Notes: a model not told the origin generated them from the sequence alone. A stretch of DNA of 64,000 nucleotides from Halobacillus locisalis (GCF_013694105.1 NZ_JACEFG010000001.1:496001-560000), one strand, 5' to 3'; counted from the stretch's first letter, positions 26,786 through 36,211 are shown. Numbers and translations are program-made.

Positions 26786-27132
26786 ACTTCGTTTGGGCGT
26801 TTGTCGTAGGTGGTGGTATTTGTATCATCGGTCAGTTGTTATTGGATGTTGCCAAGCTGACACCTGCACATGTAATGAGTTCATTCGTGGTAGCTGGTGC
26901 CGTCCTTGATGTATTTGATTTATATGATAAATTGATTGACTTTGCCGGAGCTGGAGCTACTGTTCCGATTACAAGTTTCGGTCACTCGCTCTTACATGGG
27001 GCGATGGAGCAAGCTGATGAGCATGGAATCATTGGTATTGCAATCGGAATATTCGAGTTGACATCGGCAGGTATTGCTTCTGCCATCTTGTTCGGTTTCT
27101 TAGTAGCTGTAATCTTTAAACCGAGAGGCTAA
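26782..27132 (+). CDS. spoVAEB: Stage V sporulation protein AEB
   Basis: A 116-residue membrane protein paralogous to SpoVAC, with the same [16 protein letters not shown] signature. It starts in an ATGA overlap with spoVAD. In B. subtilis spoVAEA follows; here spoVAF follows directly after about 20 bp, so spoVAEA is missing from the operon. Confidence 0.92.
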   Translation: MNFVWAFVVGGGICIIGQLLLDVAKLTPAHVMSSFVVAGAVLDVFDLYDKLIDFAGAGATVPITSFGHSLLHGAMEQADEHGIIGIAIGIFELTSAGIASAILFGFLVAVIFKPRG

Positions 27133-27155
27133 AAAGGCATAGAGGAGTGAGACGG

Positions 27156-28622
27156 ATGCCTACGGATACGAATACACCCATAGTGATGAAATTGGACCAA
27201 AACCGACGATTCATGCAAGATCGAATTGGTGTCGATCAATCATTCGACATCGGTTTTCGCACGCTTCATATTCTAGATAAAGAAGTAAATGTGTACTATG
27301 TAACGGGATTGTGTGAGACACCGATCATTGTCGAGCTCATGCGTCAACTATTTGAAATAGGTACAGAAACGAATGAAAAGAAAACCGTTTTCCAACGTAT
27401 TAAGAATGACATCCCTCATCAGCAAGTAGAAGCTGTAGATTCTATGGAAACTTGCATCACTCAATTACTGTCAGGACTCATCGTCATCTTTATTGATGGG
27501 GAAACGGAAGCACTAATCGTCGATGTGCGTTCTTATCCTGGAAGAACTCCTGAAGAACCAGATACCGAAAAAGTCATTCGTGGATCACGTGATGGCTATA
27601 CAGAAAACATCATAGAGAACACAGCACTCACAAGGCGGAGGATAAGGGACGAGCGTTTGCGTAATGAGATTATGCAGGTGGGTGAGCGGTCGAAGACAGA
27701 TATTTGTATTTCGTATATTCAAGATGTTGCGGACCCCGGACTAGTAGAGCGTCTAAAAAAAGAAATACAGAGTATTGATGTCGATGGATTATCGATGGCC
27801 GACAAGACGCTGGAAGAGTATATTGTTCATCAGGGGTACACACCTTTTCCACTCGTCAGGTACACAGAACGACCTGATGTGGCGGCCTCCCATTTGTTTG
27901 AAGGTCATGTCATCGTTATGGTCGATACATCACCAAGTGTCATCATTACACCAACGACTTATTTCCACCATGTGCAACATGCAGAGGAATTCAGACAGTC
28001 TCCTATTGTAGGAACCTTTGTACGTTGGGTCCGCTTTTTTGGAATCCTATCATCTGTGTTCTTGCTTCCTTTATGGATACTGTTTGTTATGCAACCCGAC
28101 TTGTTGCCTGAAGCGTTATCTTTCATCGGACCGAATGAAGAAAGTACCATACCGGTTGTCATACAAATCCTGATCGCTGATCTCGGACTTGAAATGCTGA
28201 GGATTGCTGCGATACACACCCCAACTCCATTATCGACCGCAATGGGACTTATTGCTGCCGTGTTGATTGGGCAAATCGCGATTGACGTGGGGATGTTCGT
28301 GCCGGAAGTCATTTTGTATGTAGCGGTTAGCGCGATCGGATCCTACGCAACACCTAGTTATGAACTCTCTATCGCGAATAAAATGTCGAGGGTTACTCTC
28401 GTCATACTTGTCGCCATTTTGGGTGTGAAAGGATTCATGATCGGAATGGCGTTCTATATTCTATTGCTGGCACGTATAAGATCTCTGAATACCCCATATT
28501 TGTGGCCGTTTTTACCGTTTAATGCAAAGGCTGCTTCTCAAATCGTATTAAGGATGTCCATGCCGATGTTGAAAGTCAGACCGAGTATTACCAATCCTCA
28601 GAATAATCAAAGGCAAAAATAA
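27156..28622 (+). CDS. spoVAF: Stage V sporulation protein AF
   Basis: GerA-family membrane protein of 488 residues resembling the A subunits of germinant receptors: a long soluble N-terminal domain (1-280) with FIDGETEALIVDVRSYPGR, then about five membrane segments. SpoVAF forms an ion channel-like accessory of germination in B. subtilis. The ATG at 27156 follows AGGAG; a GTG at 27147 lies within the ribosome site. Last gene of the operon. Confidence 0.92.
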   Translation: MPTDTNTPIVMKLDQNRRFMQDRIGVDQSFDIGFRTLHILDKEVNVYYVTGLCETPIIVELMRQLFEIGTETNEKKTVFQRIKNDIPHQQVEAVDSMETCITQLLSGLIVIFIDGETEALIVDVRSYPGRTPEEPDTEKVIRGSRDGYTENIIENTALTRRRIRDERLRNEIMQVGERSKTDICISYIQDVADPGLVERLKKEIQSIDVDGLSMADKTLEEYIVHQGYTPFPLVRYTERPDVAASHLFEGHVIVMVDTSPSVIITPTTYFHHVQHAEEFRQSPIVGTFVRWVRFFGILSSVFLLPLWILFVMQPDLLPEALSFIGPNEESTIPVVIQILIADLGLEMLRIAAIHTPTPLSTAMGLIAAVLIGQIAIDVGMFVPEVILYVAVSAIGSYATPSYELSIANKMSRVTLVILVAILGVKGFMIGMAFYILLLARIRSLNTPYLWPFLPFNAKAASQIVLRMSMPMLKVRPSITNPQNNQRQK

Positions 28623-28670
28623 TCGTATTGCCCGTCCTTTAGCAATGTGATAAATTAAAACAAATGATGG

Positions 28671-28706
28671 AATGTTCCTTTTATTCTTAAAGGAACATTT
28701 TCTTTT
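28671..28706 (+). terminator. Intrinsic terminator of the spoVA operon
   Basis: Perfect 11-bp stem (28671-28681 with 28689-28699), followed by TTCTTTT. Confidence 0.75.
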
Positions 28707-28807
28707 AACTGTGGAATCAGAAAATTATGGATGTAGAATATCGGTCGTTCAAGATCGAGGATGATGGATAGATGCTAGGTTAATTTCAGAAAGGGCGGGG
28801 AGAGGTC

Positions 28808-30115
28808 ATGAGAAATAAAAGCGTTAATGAGAAGGGACAGTTGCTAATTGGAGGTGTTCCTGCCAAACACCTAGCTGAACATTATGGAACGCCATTATAC
28901 GTTTATGATGTCAGTCAAATCCGCGCCAATGCTCGTGCCTTTGTACGCACGTTCGAAGAGTATGGGGTGGAGGCGCAGGTAGCCTATGCCAGTAAGGCGT
29001 TTTCTTCGGTTGCCATGGTTCAAGTAGCCCATCAAGAAGGGTTGAGCTTAGATGTCGTATCTGAAGGGGAATTACATACGGCTTTAGAGGCGGGTTTTCC
29101 GGTCGAGAAAATTCATATGCACGGAAATAACAAAAGTATTCGGGAACTTGAAATGGCGGTTGAACATAACATCGGTTGTATCGTCGTCGATAACTTCTAT
29201 GAAATCGAGCTTTTGACATACATTCTAAGAGAGAAAAACAAAACGATGGATGTACTGATGCGGGTCACCCCCGGAATTGAAGCACACACACATGATTATA
29301 TCTTGACAGGCCAAGAGGATTCGAAGTTTGGTTTCGATTTATCGAGCGGTCAGGCGGAAGAAGCATTTTTGAAAATGCAGGATCATGAGTTAATCAATGT
29401 CATGGGACTTCATTGTCATATCGGGTCCCAAATATTCGAAACACAAGGCTTCGAAATGGCGGTACAAAAGCTTTTTGCAACGCTTGAAGAGTGGAGAGAG
29501 AGATTCGACTACACGGCAGGCGTTTTGAATTTAGGCGGAGGTTTCGGCATTCAATACACGAGTGAGGACGATCCGCTAGAATTGAATGACTATGCCCATG
29601 CACTGATCAAAGAGGTAAAGAGGTTGTCCTCTGCTGCAAGTTATCCTGTCCCGGAAATTTGGATCGAGCCTGGCCGTTCCATAGTAGGGGAAGCGGGTAC
29701 GACGCTCTACACCGTTGGTTCGATTAAACACATTCCAGATGTGAGGACCTACGTGTCAGTTGATGGCGGCATGACAGATAATATTAGACCTGCGTTATAC
29801 GGTGCAAAATATGAAGCGGTTCTTCCTAATAAAATGCACGAGGGAATCGATGAAACCTATTCAATTGCTGGCAAGTGCTGTGAATCAGGAGATATGCTAA
29901 TATGGGATGTGGCGCTTCCAAAAGTTGAGCATGAAGATTTACTTGCGATTTTCTCTACAGGGGCGTATGGTTATGCTATGGCAAACCATTACAACCGTTT
30001 TCAAAAAGCGGCTGTCGTTTTTGTCGAAGAAGGATCGCACCAACTTGTCGTGCGTAGAGAAGCGTATCAAGAAATGACACGACTAGATGTATCATATGAG
30101 CACAGAGAGGGGTAA
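28808..30115 (+). CDS. lysA: Diaminopimelate decarboxylase
   Basis: PLP enzyme making L-lysine from meso-diaminopimelate, the last step of lysine synthesis. Alanine racemase-like barrel: [10 protein letters not shown] carries the PLP Lys, [13 protein letters not shown] and LNLGGGFGI are phosphate-binding regions, and GKCCESGD holds the catalytic Cys. 435 residues. A GGGGAGAGG lies just before the ATG. I saw no lysine riboswitch in the 180-bp upstream gap. Position between spoVAF and ppiB matches B. subtilis. Confidence 0.95.
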   Translation: MRNKSVNEKGQLLIGGVPAKHLAEHYGTPLYVYDVSQIRANARAFVRTFEEYGVEAQVAYASKAFSSVAMVQVAHQEGLSLDVVSEGELHTALEAGFPVEKIHMHGNNKSIRELEMAVEHNIGCIVVDNFYEIELLTYILREKNKTMDVLMRVTPGIEAHTHDYILTGQEDSKFGFDLSSGQAEEAFLKMQDHELINVMGLHCHIGSQIFETQGFEMAVQKLFATLEEWRERFDYTAGVLNLGGGFGIQYTSEDDPLELNDYAHALIKEVKRLSSAASYPVPEIWIEPGRSIVGEAGTTLYTVGSIKHIPDVRTYVSVDGGMTDNIRPALYGAKYEAVLPNKMHEGIDETYSIAGKCCESGDMLIWDVALPKVEHEDLLAIFSTGAYGYAMANHYNRFQKAAVVFVEEGSHQLVVRREAYQEMTRLDVSYEHREG

Positions 30116-30120
30116 TACAA

Positions 30121-30558
30121 ATGAAACAAGCTACAATTGATTTTGAAAATGGAGAACAAATGGTGGTTGAACTTTACGATGAAGCAGCACCAAATACAGT
30201 TGCAAACTTTGAAAAGTTAGCAAACACGGAATTTTACGATGGACTAACGTTCCACCGTGTAATTCCCGATTTCGTCATACAAGGTGGCTGCCCAGATGGG
30301 ACAGGCGCCGGCGGACCTGGATATACAATTAAATGTGAAACAGAGGGTAACCCCCACAAACATGAACGCGGTACGCTCTCTATGGCGCATGCAGGTAAAG
30401 ATACAGGCGGAAGCCAATTCTTCGTTTGTCATTCACCGCAGCCTCACCTAGACGGCAGACACACCGTTTTCGGTAAAGTGGTTGAAGGGGTAGATACAGT
30501 CGACCGCGTCCGCATGGGTGACGTCATGCAAAAAGTGAGAGTTCAAGACAAAGCTTAA
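30121..30558 (+). CDS. ppiB: Peptidyl-prolyl cis-trans isomerase (cyclophilin)
   Basis: Cytosolic cyclophilin of 145 residues that speeds proline isomerisation in folding proteins. Catalytic and binding residues lie in [18 protein letters not shown] (Arg and Phe), and in [23 protein letters not shown]. Five bases after lysA, so cotranscribed with it. Confidence 0.95.
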   Translation: MKQATIDFENGEQMVVELYDEAAPNTVANFEKLANTEFYDGLTFHRVIPDFVIQGGCPDGTGAGGPGYTIKCETEGNPHKHERGTLSMAHAGKDTGGSQFFVCHSPQPHLDGRHTVFGKVVEGVDTVDRVRMGDVMQKVRVQDKA

Positions 30559-30567
30559 GTAAAGGTC

Positions 30568-31011
30568 ATGATCGATCGTTTACTTATCCTTATTTTTTGG
30601 ACCGCGCCCCTTAGTCTTTTGATTCATGAATGGGGTCATGTCCTTCCAGCTTTATGGTCTCGTGCAGACCAATCGGAAATAACGATTGGTTCTGGTAAAC
30701 GTCTTTTTTCGATTACCGTGAAGCGTGTCCGTATTCACTTTCATATAATTTTCTTTCATGGAGCGCACTCATTGAATGAAAAGCGCATACAATTTTCTAA
30801 AGTAGAAAAAGCATGTGTAAGCTTAGGTGGGCCGCTCCTGAATGGGATCGTTGCGGCAACCATTTTATTGGGGCCCTGGAATCAACTGTCAAGTCATGCC
30901 CTATGGTTTGGTTGGTTCAATGCCTATCTAGCGATCGTCAACTGTCTCCCGTTTCAATTGAAAGAAAGAAAGTCTGATGGGTATCGTTTCTTTGAAGCCT
31001 TTCGTTCGTAA
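30568..31011 (+). CDS. Minimal M50-type (site-2 protease-like) membrane peptidase
   Basis: A 147-residue membrane protein with the zinc motif HEWGH (residues 20-24, in LLIHEWGHVLPAL) and a C-terminal stretch NCLPFQLKERKSDGYR containing the second-motif Asp (xDG). That arrangement is the S2P/M50 core compressed to three segments. Intramembrane or membrane-proximal proteolysis is likely; the substrate is unknown. It follows ppiB by 9 bp with AAAGG upstream of the ATG, suggesting cotranscription. Confidence 0.72.
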   Translation: MIDRLLILIFWTAPLSLLIHEWGHVLPALWSRADQSEITIGSGKRLFSITVKRVRIHFHIIFFHGAHSLNEKRIQFSKVEKACVSLGGPLLNGIVAATILLGPWNQLSSHALWFGWFNAYLAIVNCLPFQLKERKSDGYRFFEAFRS

Positions 31012-31084
31012 CGGGTTGATTTCAGAGCAGTCATCCGCTATTCTATTAGCTAGGTGTTTAACCACCCATGACGGGGGACTGTAG

Positions 31085-31177
31085 ATGAAAAAGAAAAATT
31101 GGACACTATTCGCGATTCTGCTTATTATAAGCCTCGCTTGGGGCACATATACCTACTTCGGGATATTGATGAAATAA
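31085..31177 (+). CDS. Candidate 30-residue single-span membrane peptide
   Basis: Encodes MKKKNWTLFAILLIISLAW and a short tail: three Lys, one membrane helix, then TYTYFGILMK. GGGGGA lies seven bases before the ATG and a hairpin with a short T tract follows at 31213-31238. This is the build of many real small membrane proteins, but no family was recognised. Confidence 0.5.
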   Translation: MKKKNWTLFAILLIISLAWGTYTYFGILMK

Positions 31178-31212
31178 GTGAATGAAGTGGATGGACAATG
31201 AAGGGAAAAGGA

Positions 31213-31240
31213 GAAGATGGGAATGACCATCTTCACTTTT
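31213..31240 (+). terminator. Possible terminator after the 30-residue ORF
   Basis: Eight-bp stem (GAAGATGG with CCATCTTC, 6-nt loop) followed by ACTTTT. The T run is short. Confidence 0.45.
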
Positions 31241-31258
31241 CATAATTGAGGGGTTATT

Positions 31259-31621
31259 ATGTTAATTCGATATAAGAAATCATTTGAAAAGATTGCCATG
31301 GGACTCTTATCTTTCATGCCGGAAGTATCGGACGTCAAGATGCTTCAAGAAATCATTAGAGAATATGATTCAAATGATCAGTGGAATCTATTTCTTTGGA
31401 AAGATGAAGATATCTTAGGTGCTGTCGGTGTTCGCATCGATGGTGACGAGGTCGTGGTCCAACATGTGTCTGTGAATCCTTCCCACAGGAATATGGGAAT
31501 TGGGAAGAAGATGATTGAGCGTGTTACAGATCTTTTTGAAGACTATGACGTGTGTGCAGACGTGGCAACGGAATCTTTCATTGAGAAATGTGGGACCGGA
31601 CGTCCGTCATCACAACTATAA
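31259..31621 (+). CDS. ribT: GNAT acetyltransferase-like protein RibT
   Basis: A 120-residue GNAT-fold protein. The start MLIRYKKSFEKIAMGLLSFMP is the hallmark of RibT, the last gene of the B. subtilis riboflavin operon; the acetyl-CoA loop is HRNMGIGKKMIERV. Biochemical role is unproven. None of the rib biosynthesis genes lies nearby and no FMN riboswitch is visible, so ribT survives alone at the site between ppiB and scpA. A terminator follows at once. Confidence 0.85.
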   Translation: MLIRYKKSFEKIAMGLLSFMPEVSDVKMLQEIIREYDSNDQWNLFLWKDEDILGAVGVRIDGDEVVVQHVSVNPSHRNMGIGKKMIERVTDLFEDYDVCADVATESFIEKCGTGRPSSQL

Positions 31622-31659
31622 AAAAAGGAGGTGTCTAACTAAGGACACCTCCTTTTTTT
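31621..31659 (+). terminator. Strong intrinsic terminator
   Basis: Perfect 15-bp stem (31621-31635 with 31644-31658) including A and T tracts, right after ribT; usable from both sides. Confidence 0.9.
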
Positions 31660-31735
31660 CATGGTAGAAAATCATGAGACACGATACGCTGATCAAATCA
31701 GCATGTGATATTTGCTCGTGCGTTGGGTTTTTGCT

Positions 31736-32200
31736 CTAACGGTTCCTTAAACGGTGTTTATCTATCAAGGCCTCGTCCATCGGGCTAGGTTGATTGAAAG
31801 GGACCCTCCACGAAACGCATTGGGTTCTGACCTTACGTAGCAATTGGGGATCTGTGATGGGGAGTTGGATACTTTGATAAGGCTTGGAATTGGACAGTAG
31901 CTTCAATTCACATCTGATGAGTTCTTTCATTTCAAACTTATCTAGCCCGACAGAAGGTAGTAGGTGGCCGTGACGTTCTACATAGACTTGGCTGCGCTTC
32001 ATCAATTTTTCGGCCCCTCTAAAGTTTCCGCGCCTATGATGATAAAAACCGACGGCTACTTGAATGAGAAAGACCCAAACAGACTCTCGATTTTTTAGGT
32101 CGTTATCTTTCCAATATTCTTCCAAAACTTCATGACATTCAAAATAGTCGCGCGTTCCATGAAAATGCGCCAGAAATTCGATATAATGAGTAGGATACAT
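31736..32200 (-). CDS. ypuF: DUF309 domain protein (YpuF-like)
   Basis: A 154-residue protein with the DUF309 signature FHGTRDYFECHEVLEEYWK and a second FYHHRRGNFRGAEKLMKRS stretch. Function unknown. The ATG at 32200 is preceded by GAGGGAAAG; the longer frame to 32281 is not supported. Divergent from scpA, next to which B. subtilis also has ypuF. Confidence 0.85.
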   Translation of the reverse strand: MYPTHYIEFLAHFHGTRDYFECHEVLEEYWKDNDLKNRESVWVFLIQVAVGFYHHRRGNFRGAEKLMKRSQVYVERHGHLLPSVGLDKFEMKELIRCELKLLSNSKPYQSIQLPITDPQLLRKVRTQCVSWRVPFNQPSPMDEALIDKHRLRNR

Positions 32201-32333
32201 ACTTTCCCTCCAGTCACGCTCTACACTATTGTACCGAATCACGTGATGGAGGGGCAAATGAAATAGAGGATTAACGACCACCCGGATTTCTGGTACGATA
32301 AAGGGGTGGCATCAGAGATAAAGGACGAATGTT

Positions 32334-33068
32334 ATGACAAACAGTTATCAAGTGAAAGTGGATGGGTTTGAAGGGCCATTGGACTTGTTGCTCCATCTTA
32401 TCCATCGGTATGAAATCGATATATATGATATCCCCGTTTCGCAAATCACCGATCAATATATGCAATTTATCCAGACGATGCAAGAACTCGAACTGGACCT
32501 TGCCAGTGAATATTTGGTAATGGCAGCAACTTTGCTTGCTATGAAAAGCCAAATGCTACTTCCTAATCCAACTATTGAATCCGTCGAAGAGGAAGAAATG
32601 GAAGAAGATCCGCGTGAGGATCTGATGCGCCGTCTGATCGAGTACCGGAAATTCAAACAGGCAGCCAATCAATTGAAAGAAAAAGAAGTAGAAGCGAACC
32701 GAATCTATACTCGTCCTCCTATGACGAGAGAAGATACAGAACAGACTCCTGAGATCAAAGAAGGGGAAGCGTCCGTCTACGATATGATCCAGGCGATGAG
32801 TCAATTATTGAAACGTTCTAAAGTTCAAAGTAAGCAAGAAACGAAGATACAACGAGATGAAATACCTATTCAAGTACGTATGGACGATATTCTTCAACGT
32901 GTACAGCTGTCATCAGAAGGAACCCCTTTTACTCAACTATTTGAAAAGCAAACACGTCCACACATTGTTGTGACTTTTATGGCTTTATTGGAATTGATGA
33001 AAGAACGAAGTATCATCTGTGTACAACAACAGCATTTTGAAGAATTGGTCGTTTATCCCGCCGAATAA
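32334..33068 (+). CDS. scpA: Segregation and condensation protein A (kleisin)
   Basis: Kleisin subunit of the SMC-ScpAB complex that organises and segregates chromosomes. N-terminal DGFEGPLDLLLHLIHRYEIDIYDIP binds the SMC neck; a charged middle (EEEEMEEDPRED) and a C-terminal winged helix follow. 244 residues. Followed by scpB after 17 bp. Confidence 0.95.
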   Translation: MTNSYQVKVDGFEGPLDLLLHLIHRYEIDIYDIPVSQITDQYMQFIQTMQELELDLASEYLVMAATLLAMKSQMLLPNPTIESVEEEEMEEDPREDLMRRLIEYRKFKQAANQLKEKEVEANRIYTRPPMTREDTEQTPEIKEGEASVYDMIQAMSQLLKRSKVQSKQETKIQRDEIPIQVRMDDILQRVQLSSEGTPFTQLFEKQTRPHIVVTFMALLELMKERSIICVQQQHFEELVVYPAE

Positions 33069-33085
33069 GTAATGGAGGAACTACC

Positions 33086-33670
33086 ATGGAGTTAGAAGAG
33101 TACAAAGCAATCATAGAAGGATTACTATTCGCCTCAGGAGAAGAGGGGATGACGATAAAAAAGCTAAGCACGTTGATGGAAATGGACCAAAGTCAACTGG
33201 GTAGCATCGTTGATGAAATGTTGATGGACTATCAACAGAAAAACCGAGGCATCACGATTATGAACGCGCAAGGGACGTTACATTTAACTACAAAGCCTGA
33301 GCACGCTTCCTATTATAAGCAATTGCTCGATTCCCCCGGTTCAACAAGGTTATCACAGGCATCCCTCGAAACACTTGCAATTATCGCCTATCAGCAGCCT
33401 ATTACAAGAATTGAAATCGATGATGTCAGAGGCGTGAAAAGTGACTATGCCACAAGAACCCTTGTCAATCGGGGGCTCATCGAAGAGAAAGGTCGTAAAG
33501 ATGCCATCGGGCGTCCAATCTTATATGGCACAACGAAAGAGTTTCTCACCTATTTTGGTTTGACATCAATAGACGAGCTTCCTCCTCTCTCAGAGTTTAT
33601 TGAACAGCAGGATGTGGAGAATGAGGCGGATTTATTTTTTGAGAAGTTTACAGAATTTGACGAGGAATAA
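33086..33670 (+). CDS. scpB: Segregation and condensation protein B
   Basis: Two winged-helix domains that dimerise and bind ScpA in the SMC complex. Typical IIEGLLFASGEEGMTIKKLS at the N-terminus and LAIIAYQQPITRIEIDDVRGV in the second domain. 194 residues. GGAGG precedes the ATG. Confidence 0.95.
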   Translation: MELEEYKAIIEGLLFASGEEGMTIKKLSTLMEMDQSQLGSIVDEMLMDYQQKNRGITIMNAQGTLHLTTKPEHASYYKQLLDSPGSTRLSQASLETLAIIAYQQPITRIEIDDVRGVKSDYATRTLVNRGLIEEKGRKDAIGRPILYGTTKEFLTYFGLTSIDELPPLSEFIEQQDVENEADLFFEKFTEFDEE

Positions 33671-33673
33671 TAA

Positions 33674-33706
33674 AAGGGCCCGCTATCATTAGCAGGGCTC
33701 TTTTTT
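33674..33706 (+). terminator. Intrinsic terminator after scpB
   Basis: GC-rich stem with one bulged base (33676-33685 with 33690-33700) followed by six to seven T residues. Confidence 0.82.
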
Positions 33707-33738
33707 AAAAAAGAATGCTATTTCAAACACCGGTTCGA

Positions 33739-33875
33739 GTTTATCAGAGGATAGTAGGGAGTATTCAGGACAACTATCCCTTCCATCCGGACAAGAAGTG
33801 GGCTTTATCGGACTCCTTTAAGGGTGATTCGGACAAAGGATGACCATCCGCTGTTAAGGGCAGCTGGTCCTTCCT
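33739..33875. repeat. Degenerate repeats with TTCGGACA core, upstream of dacB
   Basis: Five or six units of 20-24 bp with cores such as TTCAGGACA, TCCGGACA, ATCGGACT and TTCGGACA. Same core and similar spacing as the cluster upstream of dacF. It fills most of the scpB-dacB gap. Confidence 0.55.
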
Positions 33876-33961
33876 GATTTGATTCTTGTTAAAACGAGTT
33901 CATAAGCTTGTCAATCCTAGCATAGAGTGGAATAAATGACGAGAATAGGGAGGAACACCTC

Positions 33962-35047
33962 TTGCGAAAGTATATGTCTGTTTGCATGATCATACCTATC
34001 ATTCTTTTACTAGTACTTCCTACCACGGGACATGCTAATCCCAACCTTGGGGTTTCGGCTGAACACGCTGTATTGATGGATAGTGAATCTGGACGTGTTC
34101 TATTTGAAAAAGATGCTTATGACTCTTCTCTGATAGCCAGTACGACCAAAATCATGACCGCAATTATTGCCATTGAATCTGGCAAACTTGAAGAAAAAGT
34201 GGATGTAAGCAGTCGTGCTGTCAGAACAGAAGGTTCTTCCATTTATTTAACAGAGGATGAGGAGATTCTTTTGCGTGACCTCGTTTACGGATTGATGCTT
34301 CGGTCTGGAAATGATTCGGCAGTTGCTATCGCTGAACACGTCGGGGGCAGTGTAGAGGGATTCACCCAAATGATGAATGAAAAGGCCTTATGGCTTGGGA
34401 TGAATGCCAGTCATTTTGAGAACCCGCATGGATTGGATGGAGAAACCCATTATTCTAGCGCCTATGATTTAGGCCTATTAATGGCTTATTCCATGAAAAA
34501 TGATACGTTCCGTGAAGTGACGTCCAGTGAGAAGTATCGCTCTGATAACCGGGACTACGCCTGGATGAACAAAAACAAACTATTGACCAAGTATTATGAA
34601 CCGACGACTGGTGGGAAAACGGGCTTCACAAAAAAAGCGGGTCGCACACTAGTCAGTAGTGCCGAGAAGGATGGATTAGAACTGATTGCGGTTACGCTGA
34701 ATGCTCCAGACGATTGGAATGACCATCAAAGAATGTATGAGTGGGGATTCGAAAACTTTGAAACCGTGAAACTCCAAAGTAAAGGAATCATTGAGGCGAA
34801 CGGGGAAGAGTATTATATTCCGAGGGATGTTTATGTTCCTTTGTCCTTAACTGAACAAGAAGAATTGGAAGCCGATTTCTACCGTTATCCTGTTGATCAG
34901 GCAGGCAATCTTGCAGGAGTGACGCACTATTCGATAGGGGATACCCCACTGTTGAAAGCACATGTATTAGATGAGCGTCCAAGTCAGGGGTTGATCCATG
35001 AATGTCTGAACTTCATTAAGGATATGACGGGGGTTTCGCTATGGTAA
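33962..35047 (+). CDS. dacB: D-alanyl-D-alanine carboxypeptidase DacB
   Basis: Spore cortex PBP5*-type carboxypeptidase that controls peptide cross-linking in the mother cell. Signal peptide about residues 1-25 (LVLPTTGHA); active-site motifs STTK (ASTTKIM), SGN (RSGNDSA) and KTG (GGKTGFT). The TTG start at 33962 has GGGAGGA seven bases upstream; an ATG at 33974 is an alternative. It overlaps spmA by seven bases, forming the dacB-spmA-spmB operon as in B. subtilis. Confidence 0.92.
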   Translation: MRKYMSVCMIIPIILLLVLPTTGHANPNLGVSAEHAVLMDSESGRVLFEKDAYDSSLIASTTKIMTAIIAIESGKLEEKVDVSSRAVRTEGSSIYLTEDEEILLRDLVYGLMLRSGNDSAVAIAEHVGGSVEGFTQMMNEKALWLGMNASHFENPHGLDGETHYSSAYDLGLLMAYSMKNDTFREVTSSEKYRSDNRDYAWMNKNKLLTKYYEPTTGGKTGFTKKAGRTLVSSAEKDGLELIAVTLNAPDDWNDHQRMYEWGFENFETVKLQSKGIIEANGEEYYIPRDVYVPLSLTEQEELEADFYRYPVDQAGNLAGVTHYSIGDTPLLKAHVLDERPSQGLIHECLNFIKDMTGVSLW

Positions 35048-35634
35048 ACCTCATTTGGGTATTGCTTGCTAGTGTTGGCATTATCTTTGCCGCCTTTAAT
35101 GGCACGATGGAAGAAGTGAACCAAGCGATCTTTTCCACTTTAGATGAAGCTGTCATGATTACACTCAGTTTAGCGGGTGTACTCGTTTTTTGGTTAGGTT
35201 TAATGAAAATAGCAGAGGAAGCCGGGTTGCTTCGGGGGCTTGCCGCTTTATTTCGTCCTTTTGTTCAAAAGATATTCCCGGATATACCGAAAGACGACCC
35301 AGCTATGGGGTATATTTTATCCAATATGACCGCAAACATGTTTGGGCTTGGCAATGCGGCGACACCTATGGGTTTGAAAGCTATGAAAGAATTAAAACGA
35401 TTATCTGGATCTGATAAAGCGAGCCGTTCGATGATCACGTTTCTTGCCATCAACACATCTTCTCTGACCCTGATTCCGACCACCGTCATCGCCATCCGCA
35501 TGAAATACGGCTCTGTTGCTCCGACGAGTATTGTAGGCGCGACGATTATCGCGACCATCATTTCGACATGTGCGGCATTGTTGATTGATCGATTCTTCCA
35601 TTACAGGCGTACGAGGATGTTGAACCATGATTAG
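35041..35634 (+). CDS. spmA: Spore maturation protein A
   Basis: Polytopic membrane protein of 197 residues needed for full dehydration of the spore core. Nucleoside-recognition (Gate) type domain with GLGNAATPMGLKAMKEL. Start overlaps dacB; stop overlaps spmB, so all three are coupled. Confidence 0.94.
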   Translation: MVNLIWVLLASVGIIFAAFNGTMEEVNQAIFSTLDEAVMITLSLAGVLVFWLGLMKIAEEAGLLRGLAALFRPFVQKIFPDIPKDDPAMGYILSNMTANMFGLGNAATPMGLKAMKELKRLSGSDKASRSMITFLAINTSSLTLIPTTVIAIRMKYGSVAPTSIVGATIIATIISTCAALLIDRFFHYRRTRMLNHD

Positions 35635-36142
35635 TATTTGGTTCATACCTGGCATCATCCTCCTCGTATTGGCAATGGCTACGTGGAAGAGAGTTCCAGC
35701 CTATGAAGTATTCGTCGAAGGAAGTAAAGAGGGGATACAGATTGCCATATCCCTGTTACCTTTCTTACTTGGGATGATGGTTTCCATTGCCATTTTCCAG
35801 GCATCCGGTGCAATGGGAGCGATCTTGAAGGTGTTCGAACCGCTTATGCAAGCGATAGGGGTACCGGAAGAAATTCTCCCCCTCGCCTTCATCCGGCCCA
35901 TTTCGGGGACGGCGGCGCTCAGTATGACGACAGAGTTAATCCGCACATTCGGGCCTGATTCTTTGATTGGCCAACTTGCCTCTACCATGCAAGGTAGTAC
36001 AGATACAACTCTCTATATCATTACGGTCTATTTTGGTGCTGTGGGCATTAAACGGATGGGGGATGCCTTGAAAGTTGGACTACTGGCAGATTTAGTTGGT
36101 ATAATAGCAGCAATCGTTGTTGTGTTCATCCTATTTCAATGA
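35627..36142 (+). CDS. spmB: Spore maturation protein B
   Basis: Partner of SpmA, 171 residues, also a Gate-domain membrane protein (LAFIRPISGTAALSMTTELI and GSTDTTLYIITVYFGAVGI). Its stop codon lies in the loop of the operon's terminator hairpin. Confidence 0.94.
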   Translation: MISIWFIPGIILLVLAMATWKRVPAYEVFVEGSKEGIQIAISLLPFLLGMMVSIAIFQASGAMGAILKVFEPLMQAIGVPEEILPLAFIRPISGTAALSMTTELIRTFGPDSLIGQLASTMQGSTDTTLYIITVYFGAVGIKRMGDALKVGLLADLVGIIAAIVVVFILFQ

Positions 36143-36157
36143 TAGGATGTTTTTTTA
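36127..36157 (+). terminator. Intrinsic terminator overlapping the spmB stop
   Basis: Eight-bp stem (36127-36134 with 36142-36149) and eight T residues. The last codons of spmB form the left arm and loop. Confidence 0.85.
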
Positions 36158-36211
36158 TTGTCCAAATTATGAACATGCAAGATCGACAACGCATGAGCTT
36201 ACTCGCTATTG

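Noticed and set aside
28623-28807. Possible lysine riboswitch upstream of lysA
   Set aside because: The gap is mostly the spoVA terminator; the conserved L-box elements are absent and there is too little room.
31012-31260. FMN riboswitch upstream of ribT
   Set aside because: None of the conserved RFN box segments is present in the interval.
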